DNA of 64,000 nucleotides from Aquila chrysaetos chrysaetos (GCF_900496995.4 NC_044006.1:42555620-42619619), one strand, 5' to 3'; numbered from the stretch's first letter, positions 15,053 through 30,500 are shown. Notes: generated by a model not told the origin, from the letters alone. Made by a program: numbers and translations.

Positions 15053-16864
15053 ATATCCATGCTATATTATAAAATTAATCTTTTGTAGCAATTAATTAGA
15101 GTAGCTATGAGGAAAGTCATGCAGTCTGAGACTCACATTTATTGCTCAGTGTGGCCTTGTTTGTTTAGTCAGATTCCCTTAAGCCATTAATAGAGCTTTA
15201 TGTTAATTTGCTTAATGCTTCCGATCAGCATGTTCAGAGTTACAGCTCCACTAGGGCTTCACAGATTATCCCAACATATAGTACAAGTAAACAATAGATG
15301 CTACTTCCCTCTGCATGTCAATCTCCCTGGATACCCTAATGAGATTACATCTATGCCAGTCAAAAATGTTAGAGGTAAGTAAATGAAACTCCTTGACTGA
15401 ACTTTCTGACACATTCAGCCCTGAAGAGGTTAAAAACAAAAAGCTGCCTGGGTTTGTTGCTGAAACTATGAATAAGTAAAGAAAACGATTATATTCTTTA
15501 GACAGATTTCTTTTCTCCAAAGGTATTTCTCTGGAAATGCTTGAAAAGCTGGGTAAAGCACAGTCCCAATTTTCTTGAAAGGAAGTGAGCTAAGAGTAAA
15601 TCTTGAAAATGCCAGACCAAAATACTGAACTGGAATTTATTCAAATGCCTTTCATGTCTAATGCATAACGCCTGGTTATTCTATCAAAGTCACTTTGAAT
15701 CAACCCTGGGTGCTTAAACATGTGAAAAACCCTAAGCTCATGTAGGAGATTTTGAGCTTATGTATGTAACTTAACAACTGGTCCAAATCTTCCATTGGTT
15801 TCAGATTCTAGTAGTGATATGGAAGCAGCCAGGCACTTGTCTCAGGATGCCAGAGAATGATATCTACATTTGTTACGCTCTCTTAAAGAAATCAGCCACT
15901 GGAAAAATTAAACACTACTGTGCTAAAAATAAATAATTGCATTCCTTAAAAACAAGCGAACAAACAAAAATCCCCAGTCCAAAACGAGCGGCAATCACTA
16001 CACAGTGGCTGCTTAATGCACTTGGTTACGTATGTTTTCTTCTTCAGACTCTAGAGCAGCTACTCACATCTGCAGAACTGGAGCGATGATCCTCAAGTCC
16101 TTCATTTCCACAGCTGTGACTGGTAAAAGTGGCAGTCTGAGGCTCTTTCAAAAAGCCAGGAAGCCCTTGGAACAGCATGTAAATGACAGCTCGAAGGCTG
16201 CAAATCTCACATACAGAGAGACCAGGTGCTCCATCCCACAGGAGGCAGAAGCTCCTGGTGTAGACAACGGATCAGACCAGGGCTGGCCAAGCCCTCCGAG
16301 CTGCTTCAGGCACAGGACCATGGACCCCAGCATGGGCTAACTGACCTTTACACTCAAGCATTTAGCCACTGGATCTATGTGTCTCTCCCCATCCCCTCAA
16401 AACCTGCAAATCACCCACAGTTGAACAATCTCAATGTCCACTGATGTATTTGTCACAGATAGTTTAAACTTGGGCATGTTAGTATTACTTGTGAGAAGAG
16501 GTTTGTTCCTTAAATACCTCTTCTTTGCTGAGCAGAGGACTAGCTCTTTTAGCAGTCTTTTGTTTTGGCCCTGATTAGCAAAAGCAATCATAAGTCAGTA
16601 TCTCCATTTATGTGCCGGCTTCTCTTATTATTTACAATGGTGGGTGGGGTTTTTTTCCATCTTGAAAAATTATTTTTACAGTCTCATTTAATTTTTCTTC
16701 CTTTTTTTCACCCAAACCTGAGCTTCCTACTTATGGTCAAACTTTATACTCTGCAGATACATATATTCACCGTAGTTCAAAGGCACTGCCTTTCCATCAA
16801 CTTTTTGGAAGAGGCTACACTAAAGAAAAGCTGTGGGATGCAGAACCTACTATTGAGTAGTAGG
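15053..16864. other. Intergenic DNA, no gene seen
   Basis: AT-rich non-coding sequence. The longest open frame (16032-16340, 102 codons) shows no recognisable features. Confidence 0.55.
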
Positions 16865-16942
16865 TTGCTCATTGAACTCTGAGATCTCAGACATCTCTGA
16901 GAACAATGAGCAATGAGTATTGCTCATTGAACTCTGAGATCT
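16865..16942. repeat. Direct repeat pair with embedded inverted repeat
   Basis: A 23-base sequence beginning ttgctcattgaactc occurs exactly at 16865-16887 and again at 16920-16942. Between them lies an imperfect inverted copy (tctgagaacaatgagcaa), and 'caatgagcaat' (16904-16914) is the reverse complement of 'attgctcattg' (16919-16929). The unit could fold into alternative hairpins. A local duplication with inversion, such as template switching during replication, is the simplest origin. No mobile element family is recognised. Confidence 0.7.
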
Positions 16943-18898
16943 TTGCTCTAGAGATGAACCTAGAGAAGAAAGATGAGACATATATTCTGAGAGAAATGGA
17001 TATGTGCATGTCAGTGGTATATCAATTTCTAATCAATATTAAACCTCTAACTGCCAAGATCAATAACAGCTGCAGGGTTATAGTTGTCACATAGTTTCTC
17101 AAACATATTGGCTAATAATGATTTTTGCTTTGTGTTTTTTACGTCTAGTGGATGAGGAATCTCTACTTTCTACTTTAATATTTTAAATACTGAAATTCAT
17201 ATATGCTCTCATGGTCGGATGTCAGGGCCATGAGTAAGCTTACCTCCTAGCTTAACTGACAACAAACACGCCACAAATATCGTATACTCTTTCCAAAATG
17301 TAGTTCTGTAATGTTGAGTTAATGTGGAGTCAGAGACTCTTTTCAGTAATGGAATTGGTCAATAGCTTTTGGTTTGGTGAACTGTCCGCCAGTAACCAAA
17401 GCAATACTGCAACAGCTCAGCATGATACTTAAATGGGAAGAGTTGTTCTCTACCATATTGTTTCCTGTACCTTAAAGAATAGCTGGCAAATTGTCACTGC
17501 CTACAGATCCTCAGGAATATGACAGCTGCATGGTCTGATAGTATCTGATCGAATCACCTACTTAAGAATTCTTTTCACCCATGTTTTTCCATCAGGAGAT
17601 GTTGACTCCCACCACCTCACAGACAAGTGAAACAATTGCATTTTCTGGTGAAGTTGTAGCTTTGTTGTAGTTGCAAAGGTATACAATTGGGAAGGGTCTA
17701 AGCAAAAGTGCAATATATTTTATGAGACTAATCACTGTTGCAGGAAAAAAATTATACACTTTAGGCACATGATTTTTTAAATATGAAGTTTAAGTGGATA
17801 ATTGTAATTGTTGGACTGTCTGAGAGAAAAAGTAATTAGTTCCATTGGAAAAGGGATGGATTACAACACTTCAAGTTTTTCAGCTGTAGAAACTTGGACT
17901 GTTCACCCAGGAAATTGTAAGTGCTGTATGGTTTTTGCTCTCTAGGTGCACTATTACTTGAAGTCTAGGTACAGGAACGTGGAGTTGCAGTGCGCCCTGA
18001 TGGAGAAGTGACAAAGGCTTTTGTAGTGCCCCCAAAGCAGAAAAGAAAATGAATTTTATGTATTTCTTTCCTGTCTCTTCTCTCATTCTGATAAAAGTGT
18101 GGCTGTGAGGGCTCTGTTCATTCACTGTGTACAGTCTATGTTACCACAGGAGCTTGAGAAAAAGCCCCACACAGTAAGATCTCTCTGCCAAATTATCACC
18201 CTCAGTGTTAACTGCTATACAGTGGAGAAGATAAGACTTCCTTTATTCTGCTGTGTCCTGCCATGAAGGAAGGGCACAGATTTTGTTTAAATTAATCACA
18301 CTAAACTTTGTACTTAAAATGAGCATTTTTTTAGAGAATAATACTTTAATATGCACAGTGTATAACAGATGTACACATGGTAGGAGCAAAGGTACTTGCT
18401 TCTATTGTTTCAATTAATAAATATATTACAGGAAAACAGACATCGTCACTCCCCAAAGTGGGCAAGATCTTAAAAAATGAAGAGATCAATTTTTAATGCA
18501 ATCCCTCTTTCTCCCTCTCTTATTTGTGAGGTTTTGTGAAAACCAAAGGTTACAGGGATGTCTGCAAGAGATTGTTTTTGCTCACTTTTGAAAGTGTTTT
18601 TCTTTGTTGGCATTCAATGGTTTTACGAGAGAAAATAATGAAAGCAAATAAAACCTGTAACCATCCCCAGCGGGACAGAAGTCAAATGAGAGAAAGCTGA
18701 TGTCTTTGAGCTGACTGAGCCACAATAGACAGGTCTTAACACAGTAAGGCATTCCAGAGACTGCATTAGGGACTGTCAAACCTACCTCACTAACACCAAT
18801 TAACTGGGAGATAGGGAGATCTTAGAGTTTGGATCAAAGCCTTTCTTGTCCAGATGAAAGATCACATCAGCTTTGAAAGAAAGCTCCAGATGTCTATG

Positions 18899-18914
18899 AA
18901 AAAAAAAAAAAAAT
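18899..18914 (+). repeat. Poly(A) tract
   Basis: A run of 16 A. No retroelement body or target-site duplication was identified next to it, so it is treated as a simple repeat. Confidence 0.9.
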
Positions 18915-21900
18915 CCCTCTTCCATTCAGCTTGTTTTTCAGCAAATTTTGAATTACTTTGTCAAGAAGAACAAAATAACATCCCAGCTGGATAATGTGTC
19001 AGATGTTTCATTTAAAAACAATATGAAGTCAGGAAGGTGGTAGCCAACTTAGAGGGACTGTTTGATCCTTTCCCAAGATTCCATTCCTTTTGAGGAAGAG
19101 CAATATTAAATCATTCGCTCTAACCAGTTCTTCATTTAAGAACAAGCAATCTTTTAAAAAAAAAAAAACAAACAACTAACTGCGTTCTCCTCCTTCATAC
19201 AAGGATGTCATGGCATCAGCATGTAGTGCATGATGCAGCAAATCACATCCAGGAATAGTGACTTCACTGTGCTGTAACTTACTAAAAAGGTTACAGTGGT
19301 TATCAACCAAATTGGCTTAATAGTGTTCCATAAAAAGTTATGTGAGCAGTAAATTCAAATATATTTGATGCATTAGTGGATCAGAAAAACTTACCGGAAA
19401 ACAGTATCTGACACCATGTTCATTGCCTCATCCATTTTAGAGAGCATATAGATGAGCTGATAGTTTTAGAGTTTAATACACGCAAGTGCTTCATTGCTAG
19501 CAAGGAACGGACATATTGGGGAACATAAAAGAAATGCAGTCAAACATACTACAGACTTTGTTTTGGGGACAGAAAGTGCACACTTAGTGTCAGTGGGCAT
19601 TTTGCCAGGGTAAGGCTGCAATACAGACTCATTCTCTGTTTATTTGTTGTAATTCCTCACATATGCTTGTGTTTTAATTCTGAGTGAGAACACACTCAAG
19701 GGACATGAGTTTCTTTGTTATACAAGTGGATCAACAGTCTCGAGTTATTTTAGCATTTGTTGGGAAAGATTTTCAGGCAAGCTTTCACGGAGAACTTAAA
19801 AATGCAAGATGTCAACATTAAATTGTTGGAGCAAACAAAACAGATCTAAGCCTAGGCATTGAAATAAGAAGGTTTTGTAGCTTAGGAAAAAGTACCCAAC
19901 GGCTGTAGTCTGCTAGTTCAAGAACGAATTCTGCTGTGCTGTACCAACTATGTTATGTTCAGAAATAGTTTTGCCTCTGCCTGCCACAACTCTGGGCATT
20001 ATTTAGACTCCCTGTAGAAGTATATTTACCATAAAGATGGGTTTATAACAAAGCCAAAGAACAAACTACTCCAAGTTTTGGTGAAGTATGGATTGAATTA
20101 CAGGTGCTTTTCTCAGCTTCTTCTCTCTGAGAGGAACAGGACAGTGCTCCCTCTTAGACTTAGAATTCACCTGTGTGCAGTAATCTTGTTTGGACAGAGA
20201 TCGGTATGTCAAAGGCACATGCCGAAAACTGCGGAGTGGAAAGCACACAATGGCTGAGATACAAGACCTAAATTTATGGTTCCTTTGAGCTGTGTGAGCA
20301 TTAAATATTTGGATCAGAAATGTGCAGTACAAATTCCTGATTTTCAGCTTATTTTTAAAAGAAACAAGCTTTCAGATACTGTGAACACTTGTTTATACTG
20401 TGTTACTGCTGCTCGTTTTTGCTTTGATTTAAAATCACAGAAACAGAAGTAAAAATATTCCACCTTCTTAAATACCAATAAAATGCACAAATTATCTTAT
20501 ATAATAAAAAAGTCCATAAAATAACAGACTTGGAAATATTCATATAAATATTCTGCTGTAAACAAACCAGTTGACTGAGAAAAATAAATTTGTAAATTTA
20601 GGGGAGAACAACAGCAGAAAACAATGAGCATTCATTCCCTTTGAAAACCAAAGTGGATAAATAGGTTTAGTCATCTCTGTCCCAAGAGAGTCTCAAAGCA
20701 TGCATTTTTTTCAATGTAAAGTGCAAAGAATTGCATTGCATTTTGAATTCCATTTTAAAACTAATTAAAGGTTTGATTGTGCCACTTTCTCTGTGTTGGA
20801 ATGCACTTCAATATGTAGTCAGCTTAAGGCATGTGCTCAAGGAGAACTACTCAAGCACTTAACATCATTAACTATGATTTTATGTGCTTTGCTGGATCTG
20901 GGCCAAAATGTATAGAGCATATTAGTCATCTTGCAAGTGAATGACAAACATTAATGTCATCTAGGCAATTAATGAAAAGGATTTACTCCAGATCTAGGTT
21001 GCTGTATCTCAGAGCAGCCTCCTTCTCATTTAATTTAAATGTTCAGGTTATTTAAGTCAGATGTGCAGGGTTATATGGAAGATTTCAGATTTTGTTTACA
21101 GAGGCACCAAAATAGGATCATAAAAATATAGTTAGAGGCCAGGTTAACTAATGGGGGTATTTAAAATCTGTTTTGATATTCTTTCCTGTCTATGCTGTAT
21201 TTTTGTTTGTTACTATATTTTAGGTTAACGTCATTTGCAATAATTGTTTGCTAAGTATTTTTGATTGCAAACAAAGAGCTAAAAAAGCAAGTGACAATTC
21301 TGATCCCAGGTTACCAGTAAGGCTTCCTATTGTCATTTATTTCCCAATCATGTGCCTAAAAAGCTCTCTTAAATAAATATCTCATGCCCCCATGTGGTTA
21401 AATTGAGAGACTGCTGAATAAATTCTTTGGAGTTGCTTTTCTGTTTCTTTTTATTTGCATACAGCACTGTGTGCCCAGAGGAAGAGTGATAACCAAACTG
21501 CGTAATAGACTAATTTAGATATTTTACCAATAATGAAGGTCTGCACATAAGTAAAATCTAGAAAATGCTGAGCTGTTTTAGGCACTACCATAGCCTAACC
21601 TAGGACAGAGTGCACAAAAATCTGACAAAAAATGCTTCACGTGAAATTGCATCGTATTGCATTGACCAGTGCTTAGGATGGCACTAGCTAAAATCGACTT
21701 GTTAATGTCTAGGCATCTTAGGTTTTTAGGTATAGCTTAATTAAAAATACACCCTGAAAATACCAATTTACAATCTAAATCAGTAGATTTAGTGTCAAGG
21801 AGGGGGATGTGCAGGCTTTTTTCCTGAACAAATGTCCTACCTTAGGAGTTTTGGCAAAGCAGATATCAAGAGGGATTTTTTAACATATTTCTTCACATCC

Positions 21901-24560
21901 CAGACTGAAGAATAAGACAGAATGATTATCATGCATCACATACATGCAGCATCTTGCTGTTTACAACAAAAAGAAACAAAAAATTTTCCACGTGTGAATG
22001 ATCCTATGACTCTGCAATGGCAATTTTCTGGATTAGGATTGGAGAAAACCCAGTATTCATAATAAAACTCCTTTCCAATAATTTGTGTTCATCTAAAATC
22101 ACAGTCCTGCAGACACGTCTACTACACACCAATTAGGCCGCATGTGGAGGCAGAGTTTTGATTTCTCTTGGCCACAGACATACTTTTTGACTTGTAATAA
22201 AATCACTGAACGTTGTACTGAAAGATGTTAGTAGAGACACTGAGTTTTTCTAAACGCCAAGGTCAGTTACTTCCATCAAAATCAAAAGCTTCTGGGCATC
22301 CCCTACCTCTCTATTCAAACGCTTTTAACTCTCCTAAGCAGCTCCCCAGCACTGCTGCCAAGTCTGTGATGCGTCCCCTCTCAGTGCTCGGGGTACAATA
22401 GGTAGATTGTCCAACTGAGCTGATTGTTAGATGCTTATATTTATTTATTTGCACTAAGTAATTGGCACAGTTACCTGTGGAGCAGAATATGGCTGTGACG
22501 CTATGGCAGCCTAGCACATGACACTTAAATTAGCTACCTACTGTGCTCATCCCTTTTTGCTGTGATTACCTCCCTGCCACACTCACAAGTAATCAAATTA
22601 ACAGTTACGTCCATCTGTTCTGAACCAAAATCCATGGCACGGTGTTAGAGTGAGATCAAGCGCAAGACCTGCCTCTTGCTCAGACCTGGCATCCGCCTGT
22701 GATGTACCATGCTGACCTCCCCTCAGCCTTCTATTATGGTGACATCCTGTGCAAGAGGCTGGTGAGATGAACTCTAACTGAGGAATTAATATACAGCAGG
22801 GGGGCAAGAAAGAGAAAAGGAAATACGTGAAAGAGGGAGTCATACAGCTGTTTGTCATACAGAGATGCGAAATTGGTAGTCATTATGCCCTCCTGAGTCT
22901 GGACAAATAGTTGCTAAATTAAACAGTCTTTAAAGAGACAAAGAGAGGCAGAAAAGGAGCTTCTGCCCTCTCCCCCCAGCCTCTGGCAGCCTGCTCCTAA
23001 AGAATTATTTTAATTTTTTCTACAAAAATAAATGGAAGAGTATAGGGAACTATACGATAGAACTAGGTGACTGTTACCAGTATCTCCAGTGATGTACTGT
23101 TGTAAATAGAAAAATAAACAGCTCACTACTGTAAAAAATTACAGGGCTGTAAATCCACCAGGGGATTGTGGTGATATCATAAACTATAAGAGCAAAGCTC
23201 AAGCGGCCTTATACAATCACCAGAATCCAGCAATGGAATTATAGCCCTATAACTCAAAATTTACTTAGTTCTTACACTTTACAGAGCAAGGAACTGAGCT
23301 TTGGATCAACGCCCTGCACAGACTGTCCAGGTTTGCTCTTCTGCTCCCGCTCTTTCTGCCTCTTACTCTCTTCCTTCGCAGGCACTGCACACAGCTCTCG
23401 CTGCTCCTTGCACTTCCCTTACAGTGCAGCAACTGCCACCAGAGCTCCTTTGCTGCCGGGACTAAAACTCCTTGATTTTGTCTCTAAGAAAATCTGTGCA
23501 AGGTTCAGGGAACTGAATAGCAAATGAACTGACTTGGCATCTGATAAGGATTTTGAGGAACAGCATTCTATTAAAACTTCCTCTGGTACACATTTATCTG
23601 ATGCCCAAGCCAATACATCAAGAATTAAAAAGTCACTCTTCCAGGCCATTGCCAGCCCATCCCAGAAATGTTGGGCACTACTGGTATCTCCTAGCAGGAT
23701 CAATAAATGTTCTTTACTCATAAATTAGGGACACACTGTGCAACAGTGTTGAAATGTTGTCTTTCGAAACAAAGTGAGGTTGCACACAGCTGTTTCAGTA
23801 TATATGGGCCGCAAATCAGCACAGCAATTAAACTTGAGTAATCCTGGTTTTTTCCTCTAGATCCTTTCAGTTGAAAATCGCATGTCCCACCCTGTATTCA
23901 GATGATAGATTTGTCCTCTCAGTGCTTTTTTTTATTATTTCTTCACGGGCTTTCCCCATTCAACTGCCCTGAGATATCACAGAAGAGCGGCAGAACAGCC
24001 AGTGCATGGGCTCCAGTACTCACTTGAACCTTACCATTCCCTGTCTTCCCATTAGAAACTTTCTGATCCCATGGTCACACCATAGGGATTGGGTCTTCAC
24101 AAGAGTCTGTCCTCTATATTTCAGACGAACAGGGATGCACAGACAATTAAAAAAACAATTGAGAGGGAGGGAAAGTAGTGGAGAAGAGTGACTCTTTTTT
24201 CACAAGACTATAAAAATTTCAGTGCTAAAGCAGCCAAGCTGTCCAGCTAGCCTAGCATGCTATCTCAAGCAACATCCAGTGCTATGTTTCAAAGAAAGCT
24301 GCACAAAATCTGCAATAACCGGACAACTGTCTGCACTGTTAATCTTGCCTGTTTTCAGTCGAGTTGGTACCTCTCTTCCCAAGCCCTACTTCAACCAGCT
24401 GAGAAGCCCTTGACCCTCTCCCTGGGAGGTGGCCCTGGCAGGAGGCTTTCTCAATGGCTTCCTGGCTCCTGGCAGGTCCTCGTTTCTTTCCCAGGTGAGA
24501 TGACAGCAGAGAAGTCCGTCAAGCCTTTTTCTGGCTCCAGCTTGTTTGGTGAACAGCAAC

Positions 24561-24592
24561 GGGAGCTGGCAGGGGCTGGCAGGGGCTGGCAG
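24561..24592. repeat. Short 10-bp minisatellite in GC-rich patch
   Basis: Three tandem near-identical 10-base units (consensus 'ggggctggca') lie in a locally GC-rich stretch at 24.4-24.75 kb, with further ggctggca-like degenerate copies downstream (24601-24650). The low stop density here produces long chance reading frames on both strands, which are not accepted as genes. Confidence 0.8.
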
Positions 24593-27500
24593 GCCTCCAG
24601 AGCTGGCAAGGGGTGGCCGGCTGCCTCTTGGCGGCCTGGCTTGCCAGAGGAGCACAGCCCTCAGCCTGATGCAGGGAGATGTGTGCCTGAAATGAGGCAG
24701 AAGTCCACCCCACCTCTTCTGGGTGGTGGGATGGGGACCTTTTGAGCTACGGTTGTGAATTATTATTTCTATGCAAGCATCAGAAATAACTCCCAGTTGT
24801 GGACCATGGCCCCAGGGTGGTGGCTACGCTGCTGCTTCACATTCCCTGTCACTTTTCCACAATGTAAAGAGATGTTACAGGCCTTGTGGCTAACACTCAG
24901 CTCAAGGTTGAGTGATGGCACAGTCAGTTCCTTCACCACCACGTGCGAAGTTCAGTACTTCCCGGTGAAATGCTACTTCTCACTCCATGATACTGTCTAA
25001 TGTCACTGTCGTAGAACAGCAAGGCTGAAAAGAACAGATTTTTCTCACCCTTTTTCCCTTTAAAAAAGCTACATTAAGAAAAAAGAGAGAGAGAGAAGCT
25101 TTATTTCAAATAAGCTGGACCTGCTTCTCCAGCTTTGCCAGTAAAATGCTTTCAGCCTCTTCCGCCCTCCAAGAAACATAGGTGTTTTCCTTTAATTTTT
25201 TCCTCTCCTAAATTGCTTACATTTTTTCCTAAAGTGAAAATCAGACCCTGCAACCACAATTCAGCTAACAAATAGTGTAATCTTCGCGCTCCTCAGTGTT
25301 TATATACAAGGCATAGGGGAACTGTTAAATGAGCACAATATTTCTAGAAAAAAATCATTCTGAAAAAGGGGAGAACCAGGAATGAAGGCATCTGTATCTA
25401 TAACTAACACAGGTTCCAAACTGAAAAAGGGAAGGGGGAACATGGAATAATGAATCTATTAAGAGTCCCTTGGTTAATAGTTAACTTGAATAAAAGCTGC
25501 TAATGATTTTTTAAAGTCCTGAAGGAGTTTTTAAGACATAATTTAATGATGTATTTTTTTCTCATACACTTTCCATTGCTGCCTGTGGACCCTAGATTTA
25601 ATCAGATTTCTCGTTCTTCTAAGACTTTATGAAGTCTTTCTTGATTTGCAGCCAACCAAAGCACTTTTAATAATGTATGGTAAAAGGGTTTAATTTTTAA
25701 TAGACAAGAATGGGCTAGAGCTGCTACACACTGTAGTAGATTGGTAAGTACAGTATTACACTCTGCAGAGTAGTTAGTAAAAAAGAAGAATGTATTTATA
25801 TCCCAAATGTTATTGGAAACATGTTTATTTTATTACTAACATGAATGTATAATTGAAGAACCTGTCTAATCTGGAATTATTGTTCACACCTTATTTACCA
25901 AGAAGATAAAGTAATTTTCAGTTTGTTGCCATAATAACTTAAGCCTCTTATTGTTTTCTGTCTCTCATGCTGTTCTGCTGCTCCAAAAGCTCAGGGAAAA
26001 AAACCCCAAAACTCTATTAAAATGTGAAGTTACACATTCATATCCTGGATTCAGCTAATCAAGGGGGAAAATATCTTCTAACACTGGAGACTGATTCATA
26101 GGGCTTAACCTTAAAATAAGATTATTTGTACCTTGATATTTGCATGCATTTGTCCTTTGTTTACTACTACTCAGCTAACAGGAATGCTCAGAGCTACATA
26201 CAGATGAAAATCTGGTTTGAAGGTCTGATTCTGCAAATCAGAGAGGACTGCTTCATAAAGGTTGTTTTTCCTTACTAAGCTATAGTACACAAAGAAGGGG
26301 GCTTTCATAGTAGAGTAAATGCCCCTATTCTTCTGCAAAATCCCAAAAGCTGAGCTAATGCCTCATTAATAAAGACAGAAATTATCACTATGCCCATAGT
26401 AACTGTACAGATGTTGAGGCTTAATACCTGTGGTATTTCAGCAGAATCATTCATGATTTAGTATTGGTTTCCTAATGAAATGAGGCAAATCTGTTTCTCT
26501 GTGCATAAGTGTGTGCCTGTCAGTCACCCTTGATAACTTTCAAGTCTAGAAGCCAAGTTCAGTTGAATTTGGCAGGGAGAAGTCTCACTGAAATTCCACT
26601 TCGTGATAACAGGCAAGAGAGTATAGACACACTGCTCACGCAGGGATCCTACAGTAAGGTTAATCCTTACTGGACCTCAGAGAATACACACTGTCATTTA
26701 CTCGCCAGTCACAAAGTCATGGGAAACCAAGCTTCACTGGTTCCCCTGATCACTGAAATATTTATTGTCAATACGAGAGGGACACCAGGCCTACATCTGT
26801 ATACAATGTCAGGATACTGAGTGCAGTGGAGGTATGACTATCTGCTTAGAGCCATATATATTCCGGGCAAATACACCTTGGATTGTGCACCAGAACTGAA
26901 GCATAACAACAGTAAAGCCAGCACAACCCACTGCACGCCATAGGAATGGGTGAAAAATGAACAGAATTGCTTGCCAATGAAAAAAAATTATACATTTTTA
27001 AATCTTCTTACTTTAAAATGAGCCATAGAATAGGTCATATAATACATAATGGCAAAATGAATATATTATGAATGATTTATCATTATGGAAATGTGCAGAT
27101 GCTTATTGGTGGCATGAGTCATATAACATGCAATTTTCACACAATATGTTGTTAATAATGGATAAGGATTTATCAGTATATTCTTATATAAAGAAAGAGC
27201 AATATTAAAACTTGTTCTTTCACTGGAATCAAATAACTTACTGTGCCTTGAGTTGCTTATGAAATTGAGCTACTTTTGCCATTACTACTAATTACATTTT
27301 AATGCCAAATTTTTAAAGTAGATATACATCAAGTCACTGCAGTAAGTCATCACAGATCAGATCCACCTTTACTGTTGTACCACTAAGCACAAAAATAAAT
27401 GATCTTTCCTGTGTCTACCTACACTAAATGAAGAGAAAAAAAGAAGCAAGCACTACCTTGTCCTAGTTTGTAGCATGCACCTGTAGAAAAACTCTTAAAA

Positions 27501-30500
27501 TTGGCCCTGCCTGTAAGGCTTGTTTCACATGTAGATGGGAGGGCTCACTCCTATTTAACTGGGGAATTTTCAAAACGGAAGTTCAGTTATGGTCAAGTCC
27601 TCTGAATACCTTGGCTGATGAGTGATGTAAGATTGGAAGACAAAACAAGTGTGGGACAAAAGTCTAGGAACTCAAAAGTTGTTTTCAACAATACTCAGAG
27701 CCTGCTCCCCTCCATATGCCTTAATCAGACCCTTTGTGGATCAAGCTGTAGCAATTCAAGAATAGAGAGCCCTCTTCTCCAACATTGTTTCTTGCCACCA
27801 ACAAATGTGTCTTCCCTCTTCAAATAAATAATTTTAATAGAACATGCCAGAATGCCCCAGCTGCCTCAGTTTGAAGTCAGCTGGGCCAGCCTATGCTGCT
27901 ACTGAAGATGGTCTAAACACAGCAGAATTTGCAGTCACATTGATGAAGAGTGCTCACATTATCCATTCTGGTACTTGAGCACTAGGGTCTGACAAGTCCT
28001 TCCTCAGGAAAGATAATGAACAATCATCATAACTGCTTGACTTGAAATTTCCAAAGAGTTCCTGCTGTAGAGGTATCAAAGGCAAATTAATCCATAAGAA
28101 AGTACAGGGACATACAACTCCCTGACTGCCTGGCATGCAAAACACCTGAAAACTTCACTTTATGTTGATTAGAAAATCAACATACATAGGAGACAAAGTG
28201 AATGTTAAGAAAGCCTGATGCGGCTTAGACAACAGCAATACATCTTCCTATTCTGTTCAGGGAACACAGAATTTGTATTTGTGCCAAACAATGCAGGAGA
28301 GTTTTTGCATCTTGCCAATTCCATTTAATTTAGAAAGCAAATATCTTCACACAGTTAATTGAAAGACCACTGATCAAGAGAGGTTCATAAACCAGCAGCT
28401 AGGTAACAGGAAAGCCCAACGGTAAATGACCACATGTTAGGTAGATATTAGCGCATGAATTGCATTCATTATGGTCTTTATTGTTACCATAAAGAAAAGG
28501 AACTTGGAAAATCCATCTGTTCCCACAGATGGAAGCCCCCTGACATGAGGCTCCATAGAGTCAGGAACCCGCACTCAGCCCTCAGTGAAAAGAGACAATT
28601 GCTGCCCCTGACCTGCCAGAGCACTAAGAGGATATGGGCTCCTTTTACCATTGACATCCTCCTTTTATTGCCTCTGTTTTCCCAAGAATTTGGCGGAGAT
28701 TTGCAAATACCAAAATTTTGGTATCCCCAAAACTCCATTTCCCTGCCAAGAATATTTATTATTTTCAAACAAAAGAGAAGTCACCTACTCTGAGAGAAGG
28801 ACTAATACCAAGGCACTCTAGGACAGATGATGCTTTCTTACTTTCTACATACATTTGTTTATGTATGCACATACAACTACTCTTCATGAATCATGACTGG
28901 TCCACTATCTTTTCCTTCCCCACCTACCACATCCCACTCTAAAACAACATCTTGTAGAACAGTCTCAGAGAATGCAAAGGGTAAGCATTGCCCCTTGAGA
29001 CTATGCAGAACTGTACTTATTCCCATCATATGTCACTTTTTCCAGAAGTTTTCTGAAGGAAGCACCGGATCTTTGAACCTAGCATTTTCTGCTGTCAGCC
29101 AGGGCCAGAAGGATTACACACAGCAAAGAAACAAAGAGGAAATGAATGTAAATAGTGTAGACAACAACAAGGGAAAGCGGCACACGAAGGCCAGTGATTA
29201 AAATGCATTCTTTTCTCACAGGGGCTCCTAAATAGCTTACTAATACCATTCTCATATATTTTAGCAATTTACTGGTCTCCTGTCACATAAAAAATGAGCA
29301 GAATCTTTCACAACCTTTCCACCTGGGGAAGTTCACCTGAGAGAAACCATTCTCTTTTCACTTCCAGCTCTGTCAATGGGATTTCCCTCTCCCCTGGGAA
29401 GGTAGGCACTTCCCCACACACACCGTGCCAGGCAGGTTCACCTCAGGTACCAGTAGCAAGCCATCTGGGTAGACACCACCACCACCGCCCCCGCCCAGCT
29501 CTCCCCACATAGCTGTGCTTCCAGATGTTACCTCTACATCTGGCTCCCAGGTCAGCACTCTCATATGGTTAACCCCTTAGTCTGAGCCCTGCCAGAGGAT
29601 AGGCTAGAATGGCAGACCAATCCTTTGGTGTCCAAAAGTGCAGCGGTCCTTATCTCAGGGATGGGATTACTCCTGATCCCTGAACTCATCCCCCACAGTT
29701 CATAGAGCTCATGGAAAAGCACCTCTCTGATGCAGGTACACCATTTACCTGGAATGAACATGGGGAATGATAGCAGGTGGGCTGGCATTGAAGCCGGGCT
29801 AGAAGAGTGGTATTGCACAGGAATTACCAGGCAAGATAATGCACACCGCCTGTCTAGTCCACTGTTTGCCACTCTCACAGCAATATGCCAGAGGATTCAC
29901 TAGAAAGTATGAGAATCTGGTAGTAGGCATTGTGCAACATCTCCCCAGCCCCCTCATGTCATCCTCTCCTCGAGAAGGTTCAAATTCCCTCTAAAATTGC
30001 TTACCTTTGTCACCTTCAAGGAGACACCTCCCAACACACTGTCCTCCTACCCTAGATGATCCCCAGTAATTATAGGAGTTGGGGGAGACAGGAACCATGT
30101 ATCTATGGGGAATGGGGACAAGATGGTCTGAGCTTGGAGGACAGGGGCTTGCTGCTCCTCCTCCTAATGGATAAGGATTAAAGTGTGGGAGAGGGAAAGA
30201 AGAAGTTGTTATTTCTCCTAAGGAGATAATTCGTTGGAATTTATTTTTCTTCTTTTTTTCACTTTAAGTGGCTCTAGTAAACAATTTAGGTGATAGGTTT
30301 AGTGTTTCCTGTTATCTTGGTCAAATTAGAGTAGCATTCATGTTAGAGCAGTTTCCAACACACAACCTGTGGTTCTTATGAGTCCGAAAGGAGGTTTGAG
30401 TATCTTGTTAGGTCTAATACAAACCCACTTAGTGCCTTCAAGATCTCAGTTTCAGAGAATCTAAGGCAGAAATAATTCCATGCATGCCACACAGCTTTAA

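Noticed and set aside
24257-24745. 162-codon open frame, longest on the + strand
   Set aside because: It lies in a GC-rich patch with a minisatellite, where stops are rare. Frames are open on the opposite strand too, and there is no recognisable domain or splice context.
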